DNA of 36,972 bases, from contig JAGXRH010000090.1 of NCBI GenBank assembly GCA_018335975.1, positions 1 through 36,972 of the forward strand. Direction: 5' to 3'. Under the pieces are notes generated by a model that worked only from the letters and a program-made list of their open reading frames with translations, was not told the DNA's origin and made no database searches. The stretch is from Ignavibacteriales bacterium. Its GTDB lineage: Bacteria > Bacteroidota > Ignavibacteria > UBA10030 > F1-140-MAGs086. The position numbers and the translations under genes were made by a program. Shown piece after piece: positions 1-7,998 of this stretch; the stretch's first letter is position 1, and each line of letters begins with the position of its first letter.

Positions 1-41
1 ATCCCCGCAGGACCAGCGCCGATTATCAGAATGTCATACAT
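1..41 (-). CDS. Thioredoxin reductase-like FAD/NAD(P)-binding flavoprotein (N-terminal fragment)
   Basis: Only the first 13 codons lie in the window. They read MYDILIIGAGPAG, a beta strand followed by the GxGxxG dinucleotide-binding loop that opens thioredoxin reductases and related flavoprotein oxidoreductases. The start is well fixed: on the minus strand the ATG (41-39) follows AGGAGG with a short spacer. Thioredoxin reductase (trxB) is the most likely member because its N-terminus usually reads this way, but a ferredoxin-NADP reductase or another FAD enzyme cannot be excluded from so short a piece, so no symbol is given. The gene continues beyond position 1. Confidence 0.6.
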   Translation of the reverse strand, partial: MYDILIIGAGPAG

Positions 42-83
42 AGGTGCCTCCTAAAAAAAGGTGAACGCGAGGCGAGCCATTGG

Positions 84-117
84 CACCCCACCCCGTTCAG
101 CAGGGAGGTTGGGGGTG
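84..117. repeat. Imperfect GC-rich palindrome (REP-like)
   Basis: CACCCCA at 84-90 pairs with TGGGGGTG at 110-117 around a CCCGTTCAGCAGGGAGG core that has its own CCC/GGG pairing. It is much richer in G+C than its surroundings. No T-run follows on either strand, so it is not a standard terminator. It lies between the flavoprotein start and the sorting-domain remnant and is probably an interspersed palindromic repeat. Confidence 0.4.
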
Positions 118-142
118 ACGAAACAGGAGCGCCGAAAATATT

Positions 143-540
143 TTACTTCATCAGCAACATTTTTTTTACTGAAGTATAATATCCCTCATCGTAAGAAACA
201 TTCAGCCGATAGAAATAGACACCGCTTGATAACATACTTGCATCAAATTGCAGCTCGTGTTCTCCTTCGTCCATTAGATGCCTTTGCAAAACTATAAAAT
301 CGTCACATCGAGCGAAGTCGAGATGTCGTTTTTGTTGAAATTATTGTGGTTCGACTTCGCTCACCACGAAGATGATTAGGTTTTGCAAAGCCTTCCATTA
401 ATTCGTTGTGAATCAACGTTGCGACTTCTTGCCCAAGCACATTGTAAATTTTCAGGGTTACATTGCTAACAGTCAAGAGCGAAATGCAAATAGCCGTTTA
501 CGGATTGGACGGATTGGGATAGTGTTGAGTAAGTAAAAAT
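143..540 (-). pseudogene. Orphan type IX secretion C-terminal sorting domain, broken by a stop codon and an insertion
   Basis: Read on the minus strand from about 540, the DNA encodes LLTQHYPNPSNP, then a TAA stop (500-498), then TAICISLLTVSNVTLKIYN and VLGQEVATLIHNELM. After a 117-base insertion it resumes as DEGEHELQFDASMLSSGVYFYR and ends KKMLLMK plus a stop at 145-143. This is the standard sorting-domain layout: YPNPFNP, LKIYNVLGQEV, GVYFYRL, KKMLLMK. There is no passenger domain in front of it, since it starts immediately after the stop of the intact 731-residue secreted protein. It is probably the leftover 3' end of a deleted secreted-protein gene, perhaps lost by recombination between neighbouring sorting domains. 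Confidence 0.85.
277..393. mobile_element. Small MITE-like element with terminal inverted repeats and a 7-bp target duplication
   Basis: The element has inverted ends GCCTTTGCAAAAC (280-292) and GTTTTGCAAAGCC (380-392), matching at 12 of 13 positions. A perfect 12-base inner inverted repeat pairs GAGCGAAGTCGA (310-321) with TCGACTTCGCTC (351-362). The direct repeat TCCATTA flanks it at 270-276 and 394-400. Removing the element and one TCCATTA copy restores an unbroken sorting-domain reading frame across the junction (HNELM|DEGEHELQFD), which shows it was inserted into coding DNA. It carries no ORF, so it must be moved by a transposase encoded elsewhere. Confidence 0.8.
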
Positions 541-551
541 TTTTCTGCCCG

Positions 552-2747
552 TTAATAGATGAGCGCCATTTTCTTGACCTCTTTGTATTTTCCGATTTCT
601 ATTCGGTAAAAATAAATACCCGTTGCCACTCTTTGATGCTCTGTGTTTTCCCCATTCCACTGAATATCATAGTTTCCGGGCTCAAGTATGGTATTGTAAA
701 GAGTGATAATCTCTTCACCCAGGATATTATAGATTTTGAGAGAAACATGTTCTCTTTTCGGTAATGCAAAATTGATATTTGTAGAGGGGTTGAATGGATT
801 AGGATAATTTTGACTTAACGTGTTTTCGGTTGGATAATTGGTGGTTTCGTTGCCAAAAACCGAAACAGTAATATTTTCTGCAGCGCGTAGAATTCTTGTA
901 TAAGAGCCGCCAACCCATAATTTCCCCTCGCGATTATTAGAAAAAACTGTAACATACGAAACCGTTAAATCTAATTGCCACGACGAACCACCGTCGATTG
1001 TTTTATAGACTCCGTCACTCATCATTACAAAGCCCTTAAGTGCATCTACAAAATAAATATCACTGAGGCCATAATACGAAGGGATACTAATGTTTGTCCA
1101 CGTAAGTCCGCCATTAGTCGTTTTGTATAATAAACCATTTGAGGCTGCGTAACCGTCGTTTAATGTTGGAAAACTTATTGCATTTACGGAATAGTATTGA
1201 TCCGGTAATGAGTATCCACTCCATGTTTGACCCCCATTTGTTGTCTTCAAAACTTCGCCCGAACCTGCAATCCAACCAGTTTGGGAATTGGCAAACGTCA
1301 CATCGTAAAAATTTGAAGTTCTTCCACTATTCAATCCCGTCCACGAAACTCCTTGATTTGTTGTTTTATAGATTTTGCCACCATCACCAACGACAAAACC
1401 CGTATCCGATGAAGGAAATGCTAACTTATAGAGGTTGTAAACATTACTGAAACTTTGCGATGTCCATGTTGCGCCGTTATTGGTAGTTCTCAAAAGGTAA
1501 CCTTGCGAATAATTACTATTTCCAACGGCAATACCAATTTGAGCATCGGTAAAAATAATGTCGTTCAATGAGATACCGGATGGTGATGAATACGACAAGT
1601 TCCAAGTTATTCCCGTATCGTTTGTTGAATAAATGTAACTTGCGTTGAAATCAACTCCCGTAATCCAAGCAGTAGATGGCGATACAAGCCAAATTCCTGT
1701 AACAGAAAAATTCATTTCAAAACTCCTCGCGAGATTTTCCCAAGTTTCACCCCTGTCCGTAGATTTCAAAATATAATTCCCTGAAGTCGAATAGTAGTCC
1801 GTTCGACTTCCTCCAGCGAAGACGGTATTCTCTGTTAACATTTGCACACTTTTAAAATCACACGTAAAACCGCTGAGTATTGTTCTCCAATCATTTCCTC
1901 CATTCGTGGTTTTTATAATCGTACCACCGACCCCAACAGCAATCCCCGAATCGGCGTTATAAAAATCTACCGAAGTTAAATCACTTTGTCCCCCGTTACT
2001 TGCATTAAACCCCCAATGTAGTCCACGGTCGGTAGTTTTTAAAATCAACCCGTTTTCTCCTATTGTAATGATCGAAGAATCCATTAAGATATCAGCCCCC
2101 GACATCATATTAATTAATCCCGAAGGTTTTAGCGACCAAGAATTTCCACCATCAATCGTAGATGCCGTTGAAAATCCGTAACCATCATAAAAAGAGGAAT
2201 TGCCAAGCACAAGACCCGAAGTAGGAGAAAGAAAAATAACTGAATAGAATGATGGGTTACTTATCGCACTTAAAGTTTTGTTCTGCCAAATGCCACCGCC
2301 ATTAGTAGTGAGGAAAATCGCACCGTTTTCTCCGACAACCCAACCTTTCTGTCCATCATAAAAATAAATATCATTCATTTGGTACGATGAAGTTGTTAAT
2401 GATTGAGAAACCCAATTCAAACCCCCATCGGTCGTTTTAAAGACAATGGCATTACCATAATATTCATTCCCTAAAACCCACCCGGTTAGCGAATCAAGAA
2501 AGAAAATATCAGTATAAAAATATCCTTCAGATACATTGATCTGGGACCAATTTTTTCCAGAATCCGACGAAACCATAAGCGTACCATTCTCCCCAATGAC
2601 AAATCCCACCTTTGCATTAAGGAAATGTACTTTTGTTATAGCATTTCCGGTTGGGTATGGGTTCACCCACAACCAAGATTGGGATTGAACAAATGAAAAG
2701 CTGGCGGTTGCAATAATTAGCATTAAAGAAAAAATAAGATGTTTCAT
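552..2747 (-). CDS. Secreted Ycf48/BNR-repeat protein with type IX sorting domain
   Basis: This 731-residue protein starts with a signal peptide (a hydrophobic stretch ending at FSFVQSQ). It then carries about 13 copies of a repeat with the core K(T/S)T(D/N)xGxxW, for example KTTDGGLNW, KTTNGGNDW, KTTNQGVSW and KTTNGGQTW. These are the blades of a Ycf48/photosystem-II-stability-factor-like or BNR beta-propeller. The last ~85 residues are a sorting domain: QNYPNPFNPSTNI, VSLKIYNILGEEI, GIYFYRIEIG, VKKMALIY. In Bacteroidota such domains direct export by the type IX system and are removed or used for surface attachment. The ATG is preceded by GAGG. The ligand or substrate of the propeller cannot be told. 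Confidence 0.85.
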   Translation of the reverse strand: MKHLIFSLMLIIATASFSFVQSQSWLWVNPYPTGNAITKVHFLNAKVGFVIGENGTLMVSSDSGKNWSQINVSEGYFYTDIFFLDSLTGWVLGNEYYGNAIVFKTTDGGLNWVSQSLTTSSYQMNDIYFYDGQKGWVVGENGAIFLTTNGGGIWQNKTLSAISNPSFYSVIFLSPTSGLVLGNSSFYDGYGFSTASTIDGGNSWSLKPSGLINMMSGADILMDSSIITIGENGLILKTTDRGLHWGFNASNGGQSDLTSVDFYNADSGIAVGVGGTIIKTTNGGNDWRTILSGFTCDFKSVQMLTENTVFAGGSRTDYYSTSGNYILKSTDRGETWENLARSFEMNFSVTGIWLVSPSTAWITGVDFNASYIYSTNDTGITWNLSYSSPSGISLNDIIFTDAQIGIAVGNSNYSQGYLLRTTNNGATWTSQSFSNVYNLYKLAFPSSDTGFVVGDGGKIYKTTNQGVSWTGLNSGRTSNFYDVTFANSQTGWIAGSGEVLKTTNGGQTWSGYSLPDQYYSVNAISFPTLNDGYAASNGLLYKTTNGGLTWTNISIPSYYGLSDIYFVDALKGFVMMSDGVYKTIDGGSSWQLDLTVSYVTVFSNNREGKLWVGGSYTRILRAAENITVSVFGNETTNYPTENTLSQNYPNPFNPSTNINFALPKREHVSLKIYNILGEEIITLYNTILEPGNYDIQWNGENTEHQRVATGIYFYRIEIGKYKEVKKMALIY

Positions 2748-2847
2748 GATTTACCTCATATAATTAGTGAATGGTTTGTTTTAATAAAGTCAACGAAAAT
2801 TGTAATTCCTCTAAGAATGCAAGATTAAAGAAGATAAGTGTCAGTTA

Positions 2848-3819
2848 TTATTTTTTCAGTCTAAACTGAAACGGAACAGTTACCCAAACGGAAAGTGGAC
2901 GTCCCTCTAACATTGCCGGAGAGAATTTCCACCCCATTGCGGCGTTTATGGAAGCGTTATTGAATATCTCATTTTCGCTTTGAATAACCACGGCTTTTTT
3001 TACCGTTCCATTTTTTCGCAATGCCAATTTTACGATTACCTTCCCTTCTATTCCTTTTTCCAACGCCTCTTTTGGGTATTCAGGATTGACCGTTTTTTCA
3101 GGAACCGGTTGGACTTCAAAGGGAACAAACTCGGGCGGGTCGCTGGTATCCCGAAGCGCTTCTTCTTGTTCTCTTCTTGCTTGAGACCGTGGAGCGTCAT
3201 CGAAAGTGAAACGAAGCCCAACTGATATTGACGTTAAGTTCGTGTTTGCCTGATCGTTCTTGAGTACTCCGAGGTAATGTTTCGATTCAAGATAAATATC
3301 AAGTTGCGGAGAAATCGGGAACGAAATTCCACCGCCGTACGCTAACGATAACGCGAAGTAATTTTCTCTCGATTGTTTGGTTTCATATCCTGAATAATTG
3401 GCTTCACTTTTTTCAATAGAAGAATGTGTCAGCGATAATCCGCCCAAAAAAAAGAGTGGAATCGTTGCATCTTCCCGATTGAAGTAACGATAGAGAGTTG
3501 AGAACATTATCACATTCGTCGCCGCTCCTTGAATGGTGGCACCATTTGCCGAGATATTGAGATATTTGAACAAACGCTCACGGTCCACCGAAAATCGTGA
3601 GTACTCACCGACAAAATCAAGTGATGTTGCAGGTGATAAGGAGAAACTCAAACCTCCACCGGCATTATACCCCTGTCTCCAGTAGTCATAGAATTTTTCG
3701 GGAGAAGTCGGGAATCCTATTCCAGACTGAAGGTTATATTCCGATAATGAGAAATCTTGACTGGTTAACGTGCAAGAAAAAAATAAAATGAAACAAGAAA
3801 TTCTAAAGATAGTTTTCAT
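2848..3819 (-). CDS. Outer-membrane beta-barrel fused to a TonB C-terminal domain
   Basis: This 323-residue protein has a signal peptide (residues 1-21). Residues ~22-206 alternate polar and aromatic strands (GGGLSFSLSPATSLDFVGEY, LTSISVGLRFTF), typical of an outer-membrane beta-barrel. A charged linker (207-243) leads to a TonB C-terminal domain at 244-323, with NPEYPKEALEKGIEGKV, LRKNGTVKKAVV, AAMGWKFSPAMLEGRP and VTVPFQFRL. TonB normally has an inner-membrane anchor and a proline-rich arm; here the same domain hangs from a barrel, so an energy-transducing role is doubtful and a periplasmic binding role is more likely. The start follows AAAGGAA. It lies 100 bases upstream of the propeller gene on the same strand and could be co-transcribed with it. 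Confidence 0.75.
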   Translation of the reverse strand: MKTIFRISCFILFFSCTLTSQDFSLSEYNLQSGIGFPTSPEKFYDYWRQGYNAGGGLSFSLSPATSLDFVGEYSRFSVDRERLFKYLNISANGATIQGAATNVIMFSTLYRYFNREDATIPLFFLGGLSLTHSSIEKSEANYSGYETKQSRENYFALSLAYGGGISFPISPQLDIYLESKHYLGVLKNDQANTNLTSISVGLRFTFDDAPRSQARREQEEALRDTSDPPEFVPFEVQPVPEKTVNPEYPKEALEKGIEGKVIVKLALRKNGTVKKAVVIQSENEIFNNASINAAMGWKFSPAMLEGRPLSVWVTVPFQFRLKK

Positions 3820-3874
3820 AAAATGTTTCCTTTGATGAAAAGAATTATTATTTCAACGGTGTGGGAATCTGCGT

Positions 3875-4291
3875 CTATTTTTTTTGTTTAAGAAAAGTAA
3901 TAGGAAAATCAGTAAACCCCGATTTGTTCAGTAACGCTGAAATCGTGGTTGGAGTAAGAAAACGGCCGGTAATAACAACTGGCTGGTATTGGGGAATATA
4001 AAAAGTGATTGAAAAATTCGGATAACTGCTTTTCCCGGATATAGTTCCACCTGCCACCCAACCGCTTGTATGGCTTGTCATTGTGCCGAATCCGGAAATG
4101 TTATATTGTTTTTGTGAAAGTTCCAGGGATAAAGTGAGGATACTGTCTGTCGTCCCAACCCAATGCCCTGCTGTTGACGGAGGAATCGGTAGGTTAGGTA
4201 TTGATGTTGGTGAATCTTTTTTACATCCATTGGTTATGAACAGTAAATAAAGAATCGTGATAAATTTTAGAATTGAATAGGTCTTGAGCAT
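3875..4291 (-). CDS. Small putative lipoprotein, unknown function
   Basis: This 138-residue protein begins MLKTYSILKF, continues through a hydrophobic stretch and ends its signal in LFITNGCKKD, a lipobox-like site where the Cys would be lipid-modified. The mature part is short, rich in Ser, Thr and Pro, and predicted to be beta-rich (AGHWVGTTDSILTLSLELSQ, WVAGGTISGKSS). The layout resembles small lipoproteins that measure as one beta-barrel domain, but I recognise no family. The start at 4291 is chosen because GGAGGT sits six bases ahead of it; an upstream in-frame ATG at 4369 has no such site and would spoil the signal peptide. Confidence 0.65.
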   Translation of the reverse strand: MLKTYSILKFITILYLLFITNGCKKDSPTSIPNLPIPPSTAGHWVGTTDSILTLSLELSQKQYNISGFGTMTSHTSGWVAGGTISGKSSYPNFSITFYIPQYQPVVITGRFLTPTTISALLNKSGFTDFPITFLKQKK

Positions 4292-4805
4292 AGAAAACCT
4301 CCGCATAATTTGTATTACATAAGTGTTGATTTCCACAAAGTCTGTGCCATTGAAAATATGGACAAACAAACTTTAGAAAATAGGGAAATACTTAAAATCG
4401 GGAAGTATCAGCGATAGGATAATTGTGTCCGATTTTAACTCTTTGCAACTTTGAAAGTATATTTATCACCTGTGATATTAATTTATGTTCTCCATTTCGA
4501 ATAAATCGTATTGAAAAGACTTGTGTCTATATTAGTGTTTCATTTTGCAAGATAACTTTGCATTATATCGGTAATAACGGGATTCAGACTAATGAATATC
4601 AACCGTTAAGTAATTGAATCTCCGCAGAAATTCCGATTTCACTTTATCAATTTTTGCTACGAGTGATATTTTAATCATTTGTATTTCTTATCGAAGAGTA
4701 CGGATTTGGTAATAAGACCTTTTGAAAGGTCGTCTTGCAGTGGACGCAAAAAGCGAAGGAAACCCAGTCATCTGATGTTTTTTTTCCACCGAGGAGTGGA
4801 TAAGT
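4292..4805. other. Intergenic region without a supported gene
   Basis: About 510 A+T-rich bases lie between the lipoprotein start and the protease terminator. The reading frames here are short and have no recognisable motif or ribosome-binding site. The part nearest 4291 should hold the promoter of the lipoprotein gene, but I cannot single out a convincing one. A small CCACCGAGGAGTGG hairpin lies near 4787-4800; its meaning is unclear. Confidence 0.5.
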
Positions 4806-4840
4806 AAAAAAAATCCCACGTACAATAAAGCACGTGGGAT
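4806..4840 (-). terminator. Rho-independent terminator of the protease gene
   Basis: On the minus strand a perfect 9-bp stem, ATCCCACGT (4840-4832) with ACGTGGGAT (4821-4813) and a 10-base loop, is followed at once by a run of Ts (4813-4806). It lies about 28 bases beyond the protease stop codon. Confidence 0.9.
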
Positions 4841-4867
4841 ACATCGTTCGGGACGTGAAAATCAACT

Positions 4868-7768
4868 CTACTTCATCAGCACGAACTTCTTCGTTTCGGA
4901 AAAATTCCCCGCGCGGAGTTGGTAGAAATAGACGCCGCTCGTTAATGCGCTTGCATCGAACTCAATTTCGTGTTTGCCTGCTTTCGCCCATTCATTATTC
5001 AATAATGTCGCAACTTCTCTTCCCAGAACATCGTACACTTTCACCGACACCAATGACGAATGACTAATGACAAATGACAATGTTGTTGTCGGATTAAACG
5101 GATTGGGATAATTATTCAGCAAAGCAAATTGCGAAGGAAGAGAATTATTGCCATCATTCACGTCAAGCGTAGAACGAATTTGTTCCCATTTAACTTTTGC
5201 CGCGTCAGAATTTTCCTGAACATTGACAAGCGAACTATCTCCCGCGACAATGGCAAATGCAACTGTTTGTGTTGAACCGGCGTCGATATTATACGGTCCC
5301 GAAGAAATTACCGTGTGGATATCAGCAGGTCCCGCAGTTGTTGTAACAAACCCTTGACTCACCCAATTGAACTTGTCCGCCCGTGTTAAACCGATACCTG
5401 CGGCATTCACTAAAGCACGACATCCCGCCGCGCTGTCTAACGCCCGCATACCGATATATTCTCTTCGAGCGCCGGGACCGGAATCGTACACGTAAGCAAG
5501 ACTCCGCGTTTCGTCATAGTTGGAGTAGTTTGCCGTTGCCGTTCCTAAATCCCAATCATAAAACTGCCCTACGTACACTCCGGACATTGCCGCAGTGGTG
5601 ATGTTGGTTATATCGTATCGAACGATGATGTATTTATCATTCGGATAACCGGAGTAAGCATACGAATATTCCCGTACACGAAGCCCGAGTCTGTTTGCTG
5701 TTGCTGCTCCGCTATCGGTAAAATTGGTTGAACCGTCTTGGTCGGAAACAGTTCCCGGGGATGTTAAAGAGAAAAATGCGTTGGAACGGAAATCTGCATC
5801 TTGAGCATTGTTGGGATTGCGAACGACACTCACTAATTTCGTTGTGGAATTTCCAATGAGCAAGCCCCCTTCAAACAAATGGTTTGTGCCATTGAAAATA
5901 CAACCAACACCTTGCGTATTATTCGGGAAATCGAAAAAGCCAAGTTTTCCGTTATTGGTCAACGTTAATTGAATACTATTCACATTTGTTGTTTGGTATG
6001 TCGGGTTGACGAGAAATGAGAAGGATTGAATATCGGTAAACGCACCATCAGTGTATGTCAGTTTCATCGAGACTTTGTGGCTTTGCGGAACGTTCGCTTT
6101 CACAAATACACGGAACGGAGTTGCAGAATTAGTGATTGTTTGCAATGTTCCCAACGCGCCGATGGCAAACGTTCCACTCACGATGGTAACGTACGTATTT
6201 GTCGTTGTTAACTGCACCGTTGCATTGGAAGTCGCCGCGAGAAAATTTTGAAAAACATTGTTGATACTGAGGGTTTCCGATGGTTGCGGGTAACCGTTTC
6301 CATTTCCTCCGAAGGAATCGGAAATTGCAAGTGATGTCATTCGGATGGAGGGAAGCGTTGTGTTCGTGAGAGCAGTGTTTGCGTTTATACGTCCACGTCC
6401 TAATTGTCCCGCATATCCCGGATTGATACCATCTATATTATCGCAGGTAACACGCATTTGTTCACCGACCTGCTGCGCCGTGTAATTGGGGAAATGTGAT
6501 TTTACTAATCCCGCGAGACCGGCAACAAACGGGCTCGCCATAGATGTGCCGCTGAGATAGGTGTACGTGTTGGAATAAATTGTACTGTAAATGTTCGAAC
6601 CCGGTGCGCAGACATCAATATTTTCTCCATAGTTGGAATAACTTGCACGAGCGTCATTTGTTCCTGTTGCCGCAACGCCGATAACATTTTGATACCCGGC
6701 TGGGGAAAAGAAACCACTCGAGTTATCATTTCCCGCAGCAGCAATTACTAACGAACCTTGCTGTGTTGCAAAGTTTATTAAATCTTGTTCTGTTTGTGAA
6801 CCGCCACCGCCGCCCCAGCTGCAATTAATGGCATCGGCACCCATCATCGCCGCGTACGCAATTCCCTGATAGCCGGTAAGAATGTACCCAACACCGCCGG
6901 GTCCGCGTGTATCATTATCCGCAGAACATTTTACAGGAAGTATTTTACAATTGAATCCCAATCCCGCTACTCCGGTTGAATTATTTGTTGATGCAGAAGC
7001 AATACCGGAAACGTGTGTCCCGTGATCATTGTTCGAACCCATCGGTGACGGATTGTTATCGCCCTGAATGTTCTGCCACTGCGCTCCAGCAAAATCCCAT
7101 CCGTGAATGTCGTCTATAAAACCATTGTTGTCGTCGTCGGTGTTATTGTTAGGAATTTCATTCGGATTATTCCAGATGTTTGCGGATAAATCCTGATGTG
7201 TCCACTCCACGCCGGAATCAACGATACCGATTTTTACGGTATCGCTTCCCTGTTCAATGTCCCAAGCGGCTGGCGCGTTCACTTTCGGTAAGCCCCATTG
7301 CAAACCGTATGATGGGTCGTTGGGGGTGAAGGAAGGTTTGTAAATAAACCATGGCTCTGCGTACTGCACTTCATCGAGTGCGGAAAGTTCGTTTGCCAAT
7401 GTGAAAGGGTCAATCGGGGCGGAATATGTTACAACATAAAATTTCGATATATCCACATCATCCTGTTTTTTTGGAGTTACAGGTTTTCGAAACATTGGCT
7501 CAACAGAGGAAACAATAATATGCGAGAGATTTAAATCGAGCGAAGGAATACCAAAACCGGTTTTGGAAATCGAGGGAACAACATTCGGCATTAACTTCAC
7601 GATAATTCTATCGGGAAAGTATTCGCTGGTTTCAGGTGTTTTCAGTTCAACATTCGGAACTTTGTCGAGCGGGAGTGATTTTCTTTGGTTGGTGGTAAGA
7701 GCGCCGCTAAAGGAAACGGTGTTTATCAAAAGAAAGAGGAATACAACAAAAAGGATACGGTTCTTCAT
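4868..7768 (-). CDS. Secreted subtilisin-family (S8) serine protease with type IX sorting domain
   Basis: This 966-residue protein has a signal peptide (1-~22) and a propeptide (~50-145, FPDRIIVKLMPN and DEVQYAEPWF) of the fervidolysin/inhibitor-I9-like kind. The S8 catalytic domain has Asp184 in GIVDSG, His249 in NDHGTHVSG, the oxyanion Asn347 in AAAGN and Ser409 in SGTSMASP. All catalytic residues are present, so it should be active. A DDDNNG stretch at 211-216 may bind calcium. Beta-rich domains follow, then a sorting domain (NYPNPFNPTTTL, VKVYDVLGREVATLL, GVYFYQLRAG, KKFVLMK). It is probably surface-bound or extracellular. One strand of the sorting domain (FVISHSSLVS) is encoded by a repeated DNA motif; see 5051-5082. 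Confidence 0.92.
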   Translation of the reverse strand: MKNRILFVVFLFLLINTVSFSGALTTNQRKSLPLDKVPNVELKTPETSEYFPDRIIVKLMPNVVPSISKTGFGIPSLDLNLSHIIVSSVEPMFRKPVTPKKQDDVDISKFYVVTYSAPIDPFTLANELSALDEVQYAEPWFIYKPSFTPNDPSYGLQWGLPKVNAPAAWDIEQGSDTVKIGIVDSGVEWTHQDLSANIWNNPNEIPNNNTDDDNNGFIDDIHGWDFAGAQWQNIQGDNNPSPMGSNNDHGTHVSGIASASTNNSTGVAGLGFNCKILPVKCSADNDTRGPGGVGYILTGYQGIAYAAMMGADAINCSWGGGGGSQTEQDLINFATQQGSLVIAAAGNDNSSGFFSPAGYQNVIGVAATGTNDARASYSNYGENIDVCAPGSNIYSTIYSNTYTYLSGTSMASPFVAGLAGLVKSHFPNYTAQQVGEQMRVTCDNIDGINPGYAGQLGRGRINANTALTNTTLPSIRMTSLAISDSFGGNGNGYPQPSETLSINNVFQNFLAATSNATVQLTTTNTYVTIVSGTFAIGALGTLQTITNSATPFRVFVKANVPQSHKVSMKLTYTDGAFTDIQSFSFLVNPTYQTTNVNSIQLTLTNNGKLGFFDFPNNTQGVGCIFNGTNHLFEGGLLIGNSTTKLVSVVRNPNNAQDADFRSNAFFSLTSPGTVSDQDGSTNFTDSGAATANRLGLRVREYSYAYSGYPNDKYIIVRYDITNITTAAMSGVYVGQFYDWDLGTATANYSNYDETRSLAYVYDSGPGARREYIGMRALDSAAGCRALVNAAGIGLTRADKFNWVSQGFVTTTAGPADIHTVISSGPYNIDAGSTQTVAFAIVAGDSSLVNVQENSDAAKVKWEQIRSTLDVNDGNNSLPSQFALLNNYPNPFNPTTTLSFVISHSSLVSVKVYDVLGREVATLLNNEWAKAGKHEIEFDASALTSGVYFYQLRAGNFSETKKFVLMK
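5051..5082. repeat. Quasi-tandem (A)ATGAC repeat inside the protease sorting domain
   Basis: The plus strand reads five near-copies of a 7-base unit: CAATGAC, GAATGAC, TAATGAC, AAATGAC, AATG. The same unit recurs in the batC leader at 13751-13776. Here it lies in frame within the protease gene and encodes FVISHSSLV, where sister sorting domains have unrelated sequence such as INFALPKREHV. Confidence 0.7.
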
Positions 7769-7900
7769 AATGTGGGGTTAATTATTTTGTGAATAAGAAT
7801 TATTTGCGGCAAAAAATGAGAAAAAAAAATGAAGTGGCAAACCCGAAAGCGGGGTAGAAAAGGCACGCCCCAAAAAAATAATAAAAAAAGTGTTGAAGTT

Positions 7901-7932
7901 TTTGGAACTTTCTTCTCCCGCCCGTATGTTTG
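7901..7932 (+). promoter_or_regulatory. Bacteroidota-type promoter of the moxR-bat gene train
   Basis: TTTG at 7901-7904 and TATGTTTG at 7925-7932 are 20 bases apart. This matches fully the Bacteroidota primary-sigma consensus TTTG, 19-21 bases, TAnnTTTG. It lies 66 bases ahead of the moxR start in the divergent gap (7769-7998) shared with the protease. No comparable match was found for the protease direction. Confidence 0.65.
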
Positions 7933-7998
7933 AAACGGTAAAATTTGTATTTTTTACGCCAATTTTTTTAGAATAATTCCAAATTTATTACACCCAAT

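Noticed and set aside
4423-4617. A 64-codon plus-strand open frame in the gap before the protease
   Set aside because: No ribosome-binding site, no motif and an odd Cys/Phe-rich composition; it lies in an A+T-rich gap and looks like chance.
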